This document shows, one piece after another, positions 17,020 through 24,600 of a DNA stretch of 64,000 nt. Position 1 is the stretch's first letter. Each line of letters begins with the position of its first letter. The stretch comes from Porticoccus sp041581635 (GTDB lineage: Bacteria > Pseudomonadota > Gammaproteobacteria > Pseudomonadales > Porticoccaceae): positions 1 through 64,000 of the forward strand of contig JBFICW010000010.1 of the NCBI GenBank assembly GCA_041581635.1, read 5' to 3'. Below the pieces are notes generated by a model, which ran no database searches, was not told the origin of the DNA, and saw only the letters and a list, made by a program, of their open reading frames with translations. Both the position numbers and the translations under genes were made by a program.

Positions 17020-17910
17020 ATGCTGTTCGAATTGTGGAACGTAATTGCCCCTGTCTTGGTTTGTACCGCGATAGGTGTTTTCTGGGGACGTTCTTCTACA
17101 CCCTATGCCGCTGAATTTGTCAGTCGGGCAGTGATGAATATTGGTGCCCCATGCCTGGTGATTTCGGCCATCAGTGGCGTTGACATTTCCGGGCATGAGT
17201 TTGCCCAGGTGGCCGTGGCGGCATTATTTATTTTTATCGGCACAGCGTTGTTGGGTGTTTTTGCTATTCGCCGTGTTGGGGGAGATATTCGATCACTTCT
17301 GGCCACGGTGGTCTTTCCCAACAATGGCAACATGGGCTTGCCGCTGTGCCTGTTTGCGTTTGGCGAGCAGGGGTTGGCCCTGGGACTGGCTTTTTTTCTG
17401 GTTCAGATGACCGCGTTGATGACCGCCGGTGTGGCGCTGATGTCCCGGGCCGATACCGGGTTTTTGGCCATGTTGAAGGATCTGGCAAAACAGCCGCTGA
17501 TCCATTCCATCGTCATTGCGCTGTGGTTGCTGGGTAGTGGTTCAACGCTGCCCACCTGGGTGGATACTACCGTGGAATTATTGGCGGGCTTCACCATCCC
17601 GCTGATGTTGATTACCCTCGGCGTCTCCCTGTCCAATTTAACCACCACAGGCTGGTGGCGCAGCATCGGGTTTTCCCTGTTGCGTATCGGGGGTGGGTTG
17701 TTATTTGCCTGGGCCGCCGTATCGTTTATTGGTATGACGGGCACGGCAAAGCACGTGGTGCTACTGCAATCCATTATGCCGGCAGCCGTATTTAATTACT
17801 TGCTGGCGCTCAAGTTTGATCGAGACCCCAACGTGGTCGCCGGTGTCGTGGTGGCCTCTACGGTCATGTCGCTGTTATCCGTCCCTTTATTGTTGGCCGT
17901 GCTGTTATAA
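17020..17910 (+). CDS. AEC (auxin efflux carrier) family transporter
   Basis: This 296-residue inner-membrane protein is made almost entirely of hydrophobic helices, about ten in two halves. The N-terminus (VIAPVLVCTAIGVFWGR), the VFPNNGNMGLPLCLFAFG motif near residue 105 and the C-terminal ALKFDRDPNVVAGVVVASTV motif are characteristic of AEC carriers such as YfdV and MdcF-like malonate transporters. The substrate is probably a small carboxylate but cannot be read. GAGGTG lies about 10 bases upstream of the ATG. The CoA-transferase gene follows 45 bases downstream on the same strand, so the two probably form an operon, which would fit uptake or export of a dicarboxylic acid. Confidence 0.88.
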   Translation: MLFELWNVIAPVLVCTAIGVFWGRSSTPYAAEFVSRAVMNIGAPCLVISAISGVDISGHEFAQVAVAALFIFIGTALLGVFAIRRVGGDIRSLLATVVFPNNGNMGLPLCLFAFGEQGLALGLAFFLVQMTALMTAGVALMSRADTGFLAMLKDLAKQPLIHSIVIALWLLGSGSTLPTWVDTTVELLAGFTIPLMLITLGVSLSNLTTTGWWRSIGFSLLRIGGGLLFAWAAVSFIGMTGTAKHVVLLQSIMPAAVFNYLLALKFDRDPNVVAGVVVASTVMSLLSVPLLLAVLL

Positions 17911-17955
17911 ATAGACGGCCGTCAATCTACTGCTATACATTAGGTAATGCGCTAA

Positions 17956-19167
17956 ATGAATGAGGACATCAACGTGGCGAATACAAAGCCCCTATCCGGA
18001 TACCGCGTAATAGAGCTGGGCCAACTACTGGCAGGCCCTTTCGCTGGTTCACTACTGGCTTACTTCGGCGCCGAGGTGATTAAAGTCGAACCGCCGGGCA
18101 GCGGCGATCCCCTGCGTAACTGGCGCGTGCTGAAAGATGGCACATCACTTTGGTGGCGCAGTTTGGGGCGGAATAAAAAATGTATCACCCTGGATTTAAA
18201 AACCGAAAAGGGGCGGGAGCTGGTCGGCCAGTTAATTGATGGTGCCGACGTGCTGATCGAAAACTTTCGCCCCGGGGTGATGGAAAAATGGGGCCTGGGG
18301 CCAGAGCGCTTTAAGCCCTCCAACCCGGGGTTGGTCTACACCCGCATCTCCGGCTACGGGCAGACAGGCCCCTATGCCCACAAACCGGGGTTTGCCTCGG
18401 TGTGTGAGGGCATCAGTGGTTTTCGCTATGTGAATGGTTTTCAGGGCGAGGCACCGGTGCGTCCAAACCTGAGCCTGGGTGACAGCATTGCCGGGTTGCA
18501 TGCCGCCTTTGGCATTGTGCTGGCGCTGCTGTCTCGCGAGGCCAATGGAAAAGGACAAATGGTGGATATCGCCCTCTACGAAGCCATGTTCAATTTACTG
18601 GAAGGGGTCGTGCCGGAATTTGATGGCGCCGGGGTCATTCGCGAGCCTTCCGGCACCACGGTAACGGGTATCGTACCCACCAACACCTATCGCTGTGCCG
18701 ACAATAAATTTGTGGTAATTGGCGGCAATGGTGATTCAATCTTTAAACGGCTGATGGAGGTGGCAGGGCGACCCGATATGGCCAACGATAACCGCCTTGC
18801 CGATAATGCCGGCCGCGTCCAGCATGAACCCGAAATTGATAAAGCATTGGCGGCCTGGTGTGGCAGTTTGCCCAGTGCGGAGGTGCTCAGGCTGCTGGAT
18901 GAAAGCCGTGTGCCAGCAGGCCCCATTTATAACGCAGAAGACATGCTCGCAGACCCACACTTTAATGACCGGGGTTTATTCGAGCAGGTGGAAATTAACG
19001 GCGAGCCATTAAAAATTCCGGGCATGATTCCCAAACTCAGCGACACCCCGGGAACTACCCAGTGGCCCGGCCCGGAGGTGGGTAGCCACAACGCCGAGGT
19101 GCTTGGGGACGTGCTGGGTTTGGATCAAGCCGCGCAACAGCAGTTAAAGGACAATGGCGTGATTTAA
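17956..19167 (+). CDS. Class III (CaiB/BaiF) CoA-transferase, glutarate CoA-transferase-like
   Basis: This 403-residue family III CoA-transferase moves CoA between carboxylic acids. Family marks are RVIELGQLLAGPFAGSLLAYF, AEVIKVEPPGSGDPLRNW, LIENFRPGVMEKWGLG, SGYGQTGPYAHKPGFA and VDIALYEAMFNLLE. The GGNGDSIFKRLME segment recalls the succinyl-CoA:glutarate CoA-transferase (SUGCT/GcdG) branch. That would pair it with the glutaryl-CoA dehydrogenase about 7 kb away; this specificity is an inference. The presumed catalytic Asp lies in the LSLGDSIAG segment. The start is either the ATG at 17956 or a GTG at 17974, which has GAGGA at better spacing. The cassette array begins about 350 bases downstream. 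Confidence 0.88.
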   Translation: MNEDINVANTKPLSGYRVIELGQLLAGPFAGSLLAYFGAEVIKVEPPGSGDPLRNWRVLKDGTSLWWRSLGRNKKCITLDLKTEKGRELVGQLIDGADVLIENFRPGVMEKWGLGPERFKPSNPGLVYTRISGYGQTGPYAHKPGFASVCEGISGFRYVNGFQGEAPVRPNLSLGDSIAGLHAAFGIVLALLSREANGKGQMVDIALYEAMFNLLEGVVPEFDGAGVIREPSGTTVTGIVPTNTYRCADNKFVVIGGNGDSIFKRLMEVAGRPDMANDNRLADNAGRVQHEPEIDKALAAWCGSLPSAEVLRLLDESRVPAGPIYNAEDMLADPHFNDRGLFEQVEINGEPLKIPGMIPKLSDTPGTTQWPGPEVGSHNAEVLGDVLGLDQAAQQQLKDNGVI

Positions 19168-19522
19168 CGCCTTTGGCAGTGTGGTGGTGAACATCATCCG
19201 CCATAAAAGCCGCCCGTATCGGTGAATACAGGCTGATGTTGTGTCCCTTAAATTAACCAAAGCACAAAATCACCCGCCATCAGGCACTGTATCAAGGGAA
19301 TATGTTTGCTAAGGCATTGATTTTTTTAGGTTCTCGATTATGATCAATAGCCTGAAAATTCAACAACAACATGGCACGGAGGCTTGTTTTGTCAGAAATT
19401 ACATTCCTTGATGCACCGTCTAATCCTTTGATAATAAAGTCAAAATTGACGAATTCTGGTGTCAAAGTCACTCTGTTACAAAGCCCTCTAGTTATAATGC
19501 CTTTGGGCTTATTAACTAGCAG
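19168..19522 (+). other. Non-coding flank left of the cassette array
   Basis: I see no gene in this 355-base AT-rich stretch and no remnant of an integron integrase. A perfect TATAAT hexamer lies at 19493-19498, without a convincing -35 element at the usual spacing. Six-base complementary arms (AAGCCC at about 19481-19486, GGGCTT at 19505-19510) could form a weak hairpin around it. The stretch ends in GTTAACT (19522-19528), the recombination-type heptamer that opens the first cassette. It could be a relic attI or the right end of a decayed attC; neither is clear. Confidence 0.5.
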
Positions 19523-19541
19523 TTAACTGTCGAGAGTGCCA

Positions 19542-20054
19542 ATGAGTAAGCTTGTCACAATTACATTGTTCGTAATAATGGCTGCGTCAAATGCACTAGC
19601 TACAGGATTGCAACAGTTTGATTTAGCGGTTCCCGACACATATGTAACGGAAGAGTACAAAGAGGATTTAAAGAATTGGCGCCTTTCACTTTTAAAGGGT
19701 GTTGGCTACGATGCAAAGAAAATCAATGAGGCTGTTTTCCTCAAAACTGATATTCCTCTAAAGGTAAACGGCCATGAGTCAATCGGTCAGATTTATCAAA
19801 ACAAAGACATAAAGCATCAATTTTATATACTTGCGTCTAATACAATCATTGACTTCGAGGCTCAGCAAGTTGGCACAATGGGCGTTTCCGGCATAACTAA
19901 CCACCCAACGCCTAGCCGGCGCATGGTTATAATTATAGCTCCAAGCAAAAACATAAATCTGTTGGGCGTAACCTTAGATTTCACAATTAAAGTTCAGGTT
20001 AAACCTCCAGTATTTACAGGCAATAGCGTAACTTATGAGTGGTACGCATGGTAA
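19542..20054 (+). CDS. Cassette 1: secreted protein of unknown function
   Basis: This 170-residue protein has a signal peptide (LVTITLFVIMAASNALA, cleavage after about residue 20) and a mature alpha/beta domain that ends in beta strands (VTLDFTIKVQVKP, NSVTYEWYAW). I recognise no family. The ATG at 19542 has GAGAG about 6 bases upstream and is preferred over a GTG two codons earlier. The stop is 4 bases before the first attC site, and only 19 bases separate the ATG from the cassette's 5' boundary, the compact layout typical of gene cassettes. Codons are A/T-rich compared with the flanking CoA-transferase. Confidence 0.7.
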   Translation: MSKLVTITLFVIMAASNALATGLQQFDLAVPDTYVTEEYKEDLKNWRLSLLKGVGYDAKKINEAVFLKTDIPLKVNGHESIGQIYQNKDIKHQFYILASNTIIDFEAQQVGTMGVSGITNHPTPSRRMVIIIAPSKNINLLGVTLDFTIKVQVKPPVFTGNSVTYEWYAW

Positions 20055-20058
20055 AAAC

Positions 20059-20142
20059 AGTTAACAAGTGTGTCATGTTCGCCCCTACGGGGCTGGGACG
20101 GCTTACGCTTCGCTTCAGCCGCCCCATACACAGGCGTTAAAT
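20059..20142 (+). repeat. attC site 1
   Basis: An 84-base attC site. The AAC-side heptamer is AGTTAAC (20059-20065) and the GTT-side heptamer is GTTAAAT (20136-20142). Inner arms TGTGTCATG and CATACACA pair with an extra base on one strand. The central part folds into a GCCCCTACGGGGC hairpin and a GGGACGGCT / AGCCGCCCC stem. Confidence 0.85.
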
Positions 20143-20153
20143 GGATTTTTCCA

Positions 20154-20789
20154 ATGCTTACAGATGCTGATGTTAAAACAGTCATAGAAGACATCGAGTA
20201 CATTCATGACCATTGGGGTAATGGCGCAACAGATGCTGAATTAAGGCGAGGCTCAGCGATCCTAAGAAGGCTATTAGTTGAGCAAATTCTTAGCCACGCT
20301 TGGCGCCATAAAGGCTTTGAAAAAGAACCACATATCGTTGCTCCAAATATTGATGATGCATTCGACGGCTTTGATATCCAGAAAATCAAAACTGCACTTG
20401 CCGGTGGCGCAAAAAACCAAGGAACTTATATCGCAGGCATCTGTATCAATGAGGGATCAACGGCGCCAACCCCAAGTGAAGAATTCATCGAGTTTGATTT
20501 CTCATTATCATCCTACCTAAATAGCAGCTGTGCCATTGTTGAAGGAAAAAAGATTAGTCGCCGAGAACTTATCAAGTACATGGCTAACGTAAAGGGTGGC
20601 GTTCATTTGGGGTCTAGTAAGACTAGAACCAAAGAAAAGGAAGTCATTAAGCGTGTTAGCAAGCTCGATGGTAAAGTTAAAGCTTTCAACAATGAGGGCT
20701 TGTACTTTGAAATTTTATCAACTGGGCAAGCCCTGGCGAACTCCGCAGATGTGCAAAAACTTATTATCGAGCACAAAAAAATCATTTAA
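20154..20789 (+). CDS. Cassette 2: soluble protein of unknown function
   Basis: This is a 211-residue protein with no signal peptide or membrane helix. The N-terminal half is helical (LRRGSAILRRLLVEQILSHA) and the C-terminal half mixes strands and basic helices (SKTRTKEKEVIKRVSKLDG). I recognise no family. The open frame runs back to 20070, but that stretch lies in attC site 1, so I use the first in-frame ATG after the site, at 20154. An ATG at 20141 is in another frame. The stop codon lies inside the AAC-side heptamer of the next attC. It is A/T-rich, consistent with horizontal origin. Confidence 0.65.
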   Translation: MLTDADVKTVIEDIEYIHDHWGNGATDAELRRGSAILRRLLVEQILSHAWRHKGFEKEPHIVAPNIDDAFDGFDIQKIKTALAGGAKNQGTYIAGICINEGSTAPTPSEEFIEFDFSLSSYLNSSCAIVEGKKISRRELIKYMANVKGGVHLGSSKTRTKEKEVIKRVSKLDGKVKAFNNEGLYFEILSTGQALANSADVQKLIIEHKKII

Positions 20790-20873
20790 CAAGGCGTTCA
20801 ACTTCGGCCAGCAAGCTGGCCTGGAACTCCAAACTGCTACGCAGTTTTCCGTCTCGTTAACGCGGCGTTAGGC
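20784..20873 (+). repeat. attC site 2
   Basis: A 90-base attC site with heptamers ATTTAAC (20784-20790) and GTTAGGC (20867-20873). Inner arms GCGTTCAAC and GTTAACGC pair with one extrahelical base, a hallmark of attC bottom-strand folding. Two hairpins, GGCCAGCAAGCTGGCC and AAACTGCTACGCAGTTT, fill the variable part. Confidence 0.88.
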
Positions 20874-20883
20874 AAATACGGAG

Positions 20884-21561
20884 ATGATCAAATTGTTTCG
20901 TAAACTTTTAAGATTTTTTTATAAGAAGAGAGAGCCCGGCCTTCGAAAGGTATCAGAGGCTGAATATATTGATACATTTATTAAAAACAGCTCAAAAGAA
21001 AAAATTGAAAAAGCATATGAAGCAGCATGGTCTGCAAAAAACTTTGAAATTGAAAATTATTGGCGTAGAGCCACATATTTTTGGGCTTTCCAAGTCGCTG
21101 CATATGCAGCTTATTTTGGGGTGTTTAATTCTAGCTTCTACTCTGATAATACCGAGATTCTTTATTGTGTTATTTGTATAGGGTTTGTCACAGCATTCGC
21201 TTGGTCTTTAATTAATAATGGAAGCAAGTCTTGGCAGCGAAATTGGGAAAACCATGTAGACATGCTCGAAGATGAAGTTACTGGCCCTCTTTACAAAACA
21301 GTTTCAGTTAAGGATACATTTTCCGTATCTAAAATAAACGAAACTGTAAGCTATTTCATTACATCCATATGGGTGTTGCTTGGTATAAAATATTTTATAG
21401 ATAACATAACTTATAGCTTAAGTAATAACGATGGTATTAATTGGATAGTAGTTGGCAGTACTATAAGTGTTTTATATTTTTCTGGATCTATGTGGTTTGG
21501 TCATGGGCGAGGTCGTTTCGGAAAAAGAGTTGTAGAATTCAACCGTCGTGGAGAACACTAA
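20884..21561 (+). CDS. Cassette 3: multi-span membrane protein
   Basis: This 225-residue protein has a basic N-terminal tail, two hydrophobic spans around residues 63-108 (YFWAFQVAAYAAYFGVF; ILYCVICIGFVTAFAWSLI) and two more near residues 155-205. A conserved-looking segment, NNGSKSWQRNWENHVDMLED, follows the second span. The WRRATYFWAF and NWENHVD signatures remind me of proteins annotated as RipA-like octameric membrane proteins, but I hold this loosely. There is little upstream space: the ATG is 16 bases after the cassette boundary, with GGAG 4-5 bases ahead. Function is unknown; membrane proteins in cassette arrays are sometimes defence effectors. Confidence 0.7.
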   Translation: MIKLFRKLLRFFYKKREPGLRKVSEAEYIDTFIKNSSKEKIEKAYEAAWSAKNFEIENYWRRATYFWAFQVAAYAAYFGVFNSSFYSDNTEILYCVICIGFVTAFAWSLINNGSKSWQRNWENHVDMLEDEVTGPLYKTVSVKDTFSVSKINETVSYFITSIWVLLGIKYFIDNITYSLSNNDGINWIVVGSTISVLYFSGSMWFGHGRGRFGKRVVEFNRRGEH

Positions 21562-21563
21562 AT

Positions 21564-21653
21564 GCCTAACAAGGCACTCCACTTGACCACCAAAAGAGCC
21601 GTTTCTCTGCACTACATTCTGCTTTTGTCGGCAAGTGAGTTTGGTCGTTAGGC
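21564..21653 (+). repeat. attC site 3
   Basis: A 90-base attC site with perfectly complementary heptamers GCCTAAC (21564-21570) and GTTAGGC (21647-21653). Inner arms CTCCACTTG and CAAGTGAG pair with one extra base. It begins 2 bases after the cassette 3 stop codon. Confidence 0.88.
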
Positions 21654-21665
21654 ATAGAGAGAGTC

Positions 21666-22718
21666 ATGGACTATACGTACACCGTTGTTTATAGGTTTGA
21701 AGGCATAGCTGCCACCAATCTTGAAAAGGATATGATTGTCTATGAAGATGATTCTCTGGGTCTAGCTGTCACTCTAACCAATGATGTTAACCCTCACTGC
21801 CTTAATCTAGATAGAGGACTGGCTTGCGCTAGTCTCCTTTTACGTGGAATGTTTGGCGAGGGGAAAGCCGAAGAGCTTCCAATTGCAGTTGAAGCTGAAG
21901 TTACAAAAATACAAGAAGAGAGAATCTCAAAGAAGGGTTCTGGTGCTTATGCAGTGATTATCATCAAAGGTCAGTCGGAATTAGATATAAAAGATAATTT
22001 TCACAGAGAAACAAAGCAGTTTCGTATATGTTTTGATGCCGTAGATAAAGATTCACTTCGAAAGACGCATGAAGAGACAATTCATTCAATAATATCTGCT
22101 TTGTCCATTTCAACTAGTCCGGAGTATCATGCTAAAAAAATAACTAGTGGTATACACTTTATTGATAGCAGCGACAAGCCATTGTACAGCTTTACTATGC
22201 AAGGCGGTCGCCCTCGCCTGATCCGCGCCAAACAAATAGATACTGAAAAAGAAGAAATCTCTAAAGTCATTAGGTTGTCCTGCGGAAATACGCCGTTTAA
22301 AACGCCATTCCGTTTATTAACGCAGTCACTTGAAACCACCCAAGATGAATTGCGTGCGTTTATTGCAGCCTGGACAGCATTGGAGATATTAACAAATAAA
22401 ATATTTTCAACATATGGAGAGAAGTTTATTGCGGGAATCGCAGATGATCATGATTCTCATGGAATAAATCAGTTTTTGTTTCGCATCAAAGATGTGATGA
22501 AAGACAAATATAGACTTACCGATAAGTTTACTTTAATAGCTTCGTTCTTAAGTGATGATATATCTGGAGATATAGAGTTATTTAAAAGTATGAAAAAAAT
22601 ACGTGATAACATTTCACATGGAAAGGAATTCGATGAAGAAACACTTCCAGTAGAAAACGCACGTAAAATGGTAGCTGAGCATTTAAAGAGTCATATGTTC
22701 TCTGAAGAAAATGCTTAA
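21666..22718 (+). CDS. Cassette 4: HEPN-domain protein
   Basis: This 350-residue soluble protein has an N-terminal alpha/beta region (about 1-215) of unrecognised family. Its C-terminal helical domain (about 225-345) reads as an Apea-like HEPN domain: FIAAWTALEILTNKIF in the first helix, then KSMKKIRDNISHGKEFDEE with the RX4H motif at Arg313 to His318. HEPN domains with this motif are often metal-independent RNases in toxin-antitoxin, abortive-infection and other defence systems, though some are only binding modules. No antitoxin-like small gene is next to it. GAGAGAGTC lies just before the ATG. The stop overlaps the next attC. The next cassette encodes a KAP NTPase. Confidence 0.75.
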   Translation: MDYTYTVVYRFEGIAATNLEKDMIVYEDDSLGLAVTLTNDVNPHCLNLDRGLACASLLLRGMFGEGKAEELPIAVEAEVTKIQEERISKKGSGAYAVIIIKGQSELDIKDNFHRETKQFRICFDAVDKDSLRKTHEETIHSIISALSISTSPEYHAKKITSGIHFIDSSDKPLYSFTMQGGRPRLIRAKQIDTEKEEISKVIRLSCGNTPFKTPFRLLTQSLETTQDELRAFIAAWTALEILTNKIFSTYGEKFIAGIADDHDSHGINQFLFRIKDVMKDKYRLTDKFTLIASFLSDDISGDIELFKSMKKIRDNISHGKEFDEETLPVENARKMVAEHLKSHMFSEENA

Positions 22719-22790
22719 CAAGCGCAGTTTGCCGGAACGCCTTTCCGCTTCTGCTTCGCTACAGGTCGTCCGCAGCTGTGGGCGTTAGCC
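22713..22790 (+). repeat. attC site 4
   Basis: A 78-base attC site with heptamers GCTTAAC (22713-22719) and GTTAGCC (22784-22790). Inner arms GCAG and CTGT/CTGTGG, and a GGAACGCC / GGTCGTCC imperfect stem with an extra base, give the expected folded structure. The preceding gene's stop codon lies inside the first heptamer. Confidence 0.84.
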
Positions 22791-22807
22791 TCAATAGGAC
22801 GAATGTT

Positions 22808-24217
22808 TTGAACTTAAAGTTAAAACCAATTCAATTTGACCCAAATGACCCTTTCAAATCGGATCTTTTGGGGAGGAGGGAAGAAATACTCAATCTGTCA
22901 TTGCTTGCCTCAAATGTAAATTCTCCTGCTGTAATAGCAATTGATTCACGATGGGGAACAGGAAAAACAACATTTATAAAATTATGGGAGCAACACCTCA
23001 AGGCAGAAAACAGCCTGTCCTTATACTTTAATGCATGGGAAACCGATTTTTCTGATGATCCGTTGGTTTCTTTTTTGGGCGAAATGAACGAAGGACTAAA
23101 AAACCTGATCGGTGCCTCAGAAAAGACTAGCGAAGCATGGGAAAAAACAAAGGCTGCTGGCAAGCAGATTGCAAAACGAGGAATTCCAGCATTAATAAGA
23201 ATTGGTACAGCGGGTATCATTGATGCTGACAAAATAATCGAAGATGAGATGGTTAAAGCAACTGGTTCATTGGCTGGGGATGCTCTCGACAACTATCTCC
23301 AACAAAAAGAGGCAATATCCGAGTTCCATAACGCCTTAGCTAGCTTTGTTGAGAATTCCGCAAAGGGGAAGCAGCTTATTATATTTGTCGATGAATTAGA
23401 TCGATGTAGGCCAAGTTATGCAATCGAGTTGCTTGAAAGAATCAAACATCTGTTCAATATAGATGGCTTGGTTTTTGTACTAGCTCTCGACAAAGAACAG
23501 CTAGGCCACTCTATTGAAGCTGTCTATGGAAATGAATTTGATTCAACTGGATATCTGCGTCGATTCATTGATTTTGAGTACCAACTGAAGAAGCCTGATA
23601 TATCTATATATATTGAATCGGTATTTTTGTCCTTGGAGCTAGAGGAGTTTTTTAATCCAAGGAAGCAATATAGAGAGCTTCAGTACGATCAAGAACACCT
23701 AAAAAATGTTTTTATAATGCTTGCTTCAGGCCTCCAGCTTTCATTGAGAGAGATCGAGCAGTTTCTTGCAAGCATTAATATTGCAATCAGAACCGCGAAA
23801 CATAATGAGTACATATTTCCGGCTATGCTGGTGTTCTTGATTATATCAAAGCATTTCAAACCAGATGGCTATCAGAGATATATTTCAGGCGATGGTGACG
23901 AATCAGAGCTAATTGATTATCTCTACCAAATTGTCCCCGAGAAGAATAGAAATGACAGTTTTGAATGTGCGTTAGTTGAAGGCTTTCTGATAGCGGCAAA
24001 AGATGATCGATTTCGAAAAGAAGAATCAACCATATTCCTGAGACACAAAGATATTCTTCAGGATGAAGAGTTAGACTACAAGGACAAACAATACTCTGAA
24101 ACGGTTGTAAATATTGTTAACAGGCCAGCGGGTATGGGTCATGGTGTAAATCTAAATGCGCTTAAAGACCGTATTGAATGGCTAAGTAGGTTCGAGTTTT
24201 TAGATGTTGAAGGCTAA
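22808..24217 (+). CDS. Cassette 5: KAP-family P-loop NTPase
   Basis: This roughly 470-residue protein has the KAP NTPase layout: an N-terminal DPFKSDLLGRREEIL lead, Walker A in IDSRWGTGKTTF (about residues 45-56), the family motif LYFNAWETD (about 72-80), and Walker B LIIFVDELDRCRPSYAIELL (about 190-209). The usual KAP membrane helices inserted after the Walker A region are reduced to one weakly hydrophobic stretch (about 125-145). KAP NTPases often occur in phage-defence or membrane-associated signalling loci. The start is a TTG at 22808 with AGGA 8 bases upstream; a GTG at 22778 lies inside attC site 4 and is unlikely. The stop overlaps attC site 5. Confidence 0.88.
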   Translation: MNLKLKPIQFDPNDPFKSDLLGRREEILNLSLLASNVNSPAVIAIDSRWGTGKTTFIKLWEQHLKAENSLSLYFNAWETDFSDDPLVSFLGEMNEGLKNLIGASEKTSEAWEKTKAAGKQIAKRGIPALIRIGTAGIIDADKIIEDEMVKATGSLAGDALDNYLQQKEAISEFHNALASFVENSAKGKQLIIFVDELDRCRPSYAIELLERIKHLFNIDGLVFVLALDKEQLGHSIEAVYGNEFDSTGYLRRFIDFEYQLKKPDISIYIESVFLSLELEEFFNPRKQYRELQYDQEHLKNVFIMLASGLQLSLREIEQFLASINIAIRTAKHNEYIFPAMLVFLIISKHFKPDGYQRYISGDGDESELIDYLYQIVPEKNRNDSFECALVEGFLIAAKDDRFRKEESTIFLRHKDILQDEELDYKDKQYSETVVNIVNRPAGMGHGVNLNALKDRIEWLSRFEFLDVEG

Positions 24218-24283
24218 CAAGCGTATGTTTTCGGACTGGTTTTACGCTGTGCTTCAAACCAACCGCAAATGCGGGCGTTAATA
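24212..24283 (+). repeat. attC site 5, degenerate right end
   Basis: A 72-base attC site. The first heptamer is GGCTAAC (24212-24218), exactly complementary to the 5' end of cassette 5. The second is GTTAATA (24277-24283), which departs from GTTRRRY in its last two positions. Arms CGGACTGGTTT and AAACCAACCG pair with extra bases. It may mark the last recognisable cassette boundary. Confidence 0.8.
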
Positions 24284-24297
24284 TATTGGAGAATTCA

Positions 24298-24600
24298 GTG
24301 ATATTGGAAGTCGCAACGCTTGATGTGAAGTCAGGACAAGAAAAAGAATTTGAATTGGCGTTTGAAAAAGCTCAAGAAATTATAGTGTCTATACCCGGCT
24401 ATATTTCACACGAGTTGCAAAGGTGTATTGAAAATTCAAGCCGCTACATTCTGTTAGTAAACTGGCAAAAACTCGAGGATCACACGGTGGGTTTCAGAGG
24501 CTCTTCTCAATATCAAACCTGGCGTGACCTGCTGCACCACTTTTACGAGCCCTTCCCCGAGGTCGAGCACTACACAAGTGTGTACCGACATAGTTTGTAA
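24298..24600 (+). CDS. Antibiotic biosynthesis monooxygenase (ABM) domain protein
   Basis: This roughly 100-residue protein is a single ABM-type ferredoxin-like beta-alpha-beta domain. Marks are the opening strand VILEVATLDVKSGQEKEFE, the helix FELAFEKAQEIIVSIPGYISHELQR, and the closing FRGSSQYQTWRDLLHHFYEPFPEVEHY. Family members include haem-degrading and quinone monooxygenases and many small enzymes of unknown role. I start it at GTG 24298 with GGAG 6 bases upstream, rather than the TTG at 24286 that overlaps this site. It directly follows attC site 5, but no attC is found after it, so it is either the last cassette with a lost attC or a chromosomal flank gene. ABM genes are common in cassettes. 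Confidence 0.75.
   Translation: MILEVATLDVKSGQEKEFELAFEKAQEIIVSIPGYISHELQRCIENSSRYILLVNWQKLEDHTVGFRGSSQYQTWRDLLHHFYEPFPEVEHYTSVYRHSL

Larger units (their letters stand above)
19523..24283 (+). mobile_element. Integron gene-cassette array lacking an integrase (CALIN)
   Basis: Five successive plus-strand genes are each followed by an attC-like recombination site bounded by an RYYYAAC heptamer and a GTTRRRY heptamer with imperfectly pairing inner arms. Cassette boundaries, taking the cut between G and TT, fall at 19522/19523, 20136/20137, 20867/20868, 21647/21648, 22784/22785 and 24277/24278. For each cassette the AAC-ended heptamer is the reverse complement of that cassette's own 5' end (exact for cassettes 1, 2, 3 and 5, one mismatch for 4), as expected if each was once a circle. 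No intI gene lies in this window. The flanking genes are a CoA-transferase and an Lrp regulator, so the array appears inserted in a catabolic region. Confidence 0.88.

Noticed and set aside
20070..20153. Longer N-terminus for the cassette 2 protein
   Set aside because: The extra codons lie in attC site 1, which is a structural DNA site, so I start at the first in-frame ATG after it.
22778..22807. GTG start for the KAP gene
   Set aside because: It lies inside attC site 4 and has no ribosome site, while TTG 22808 has AGGA at good spacing.
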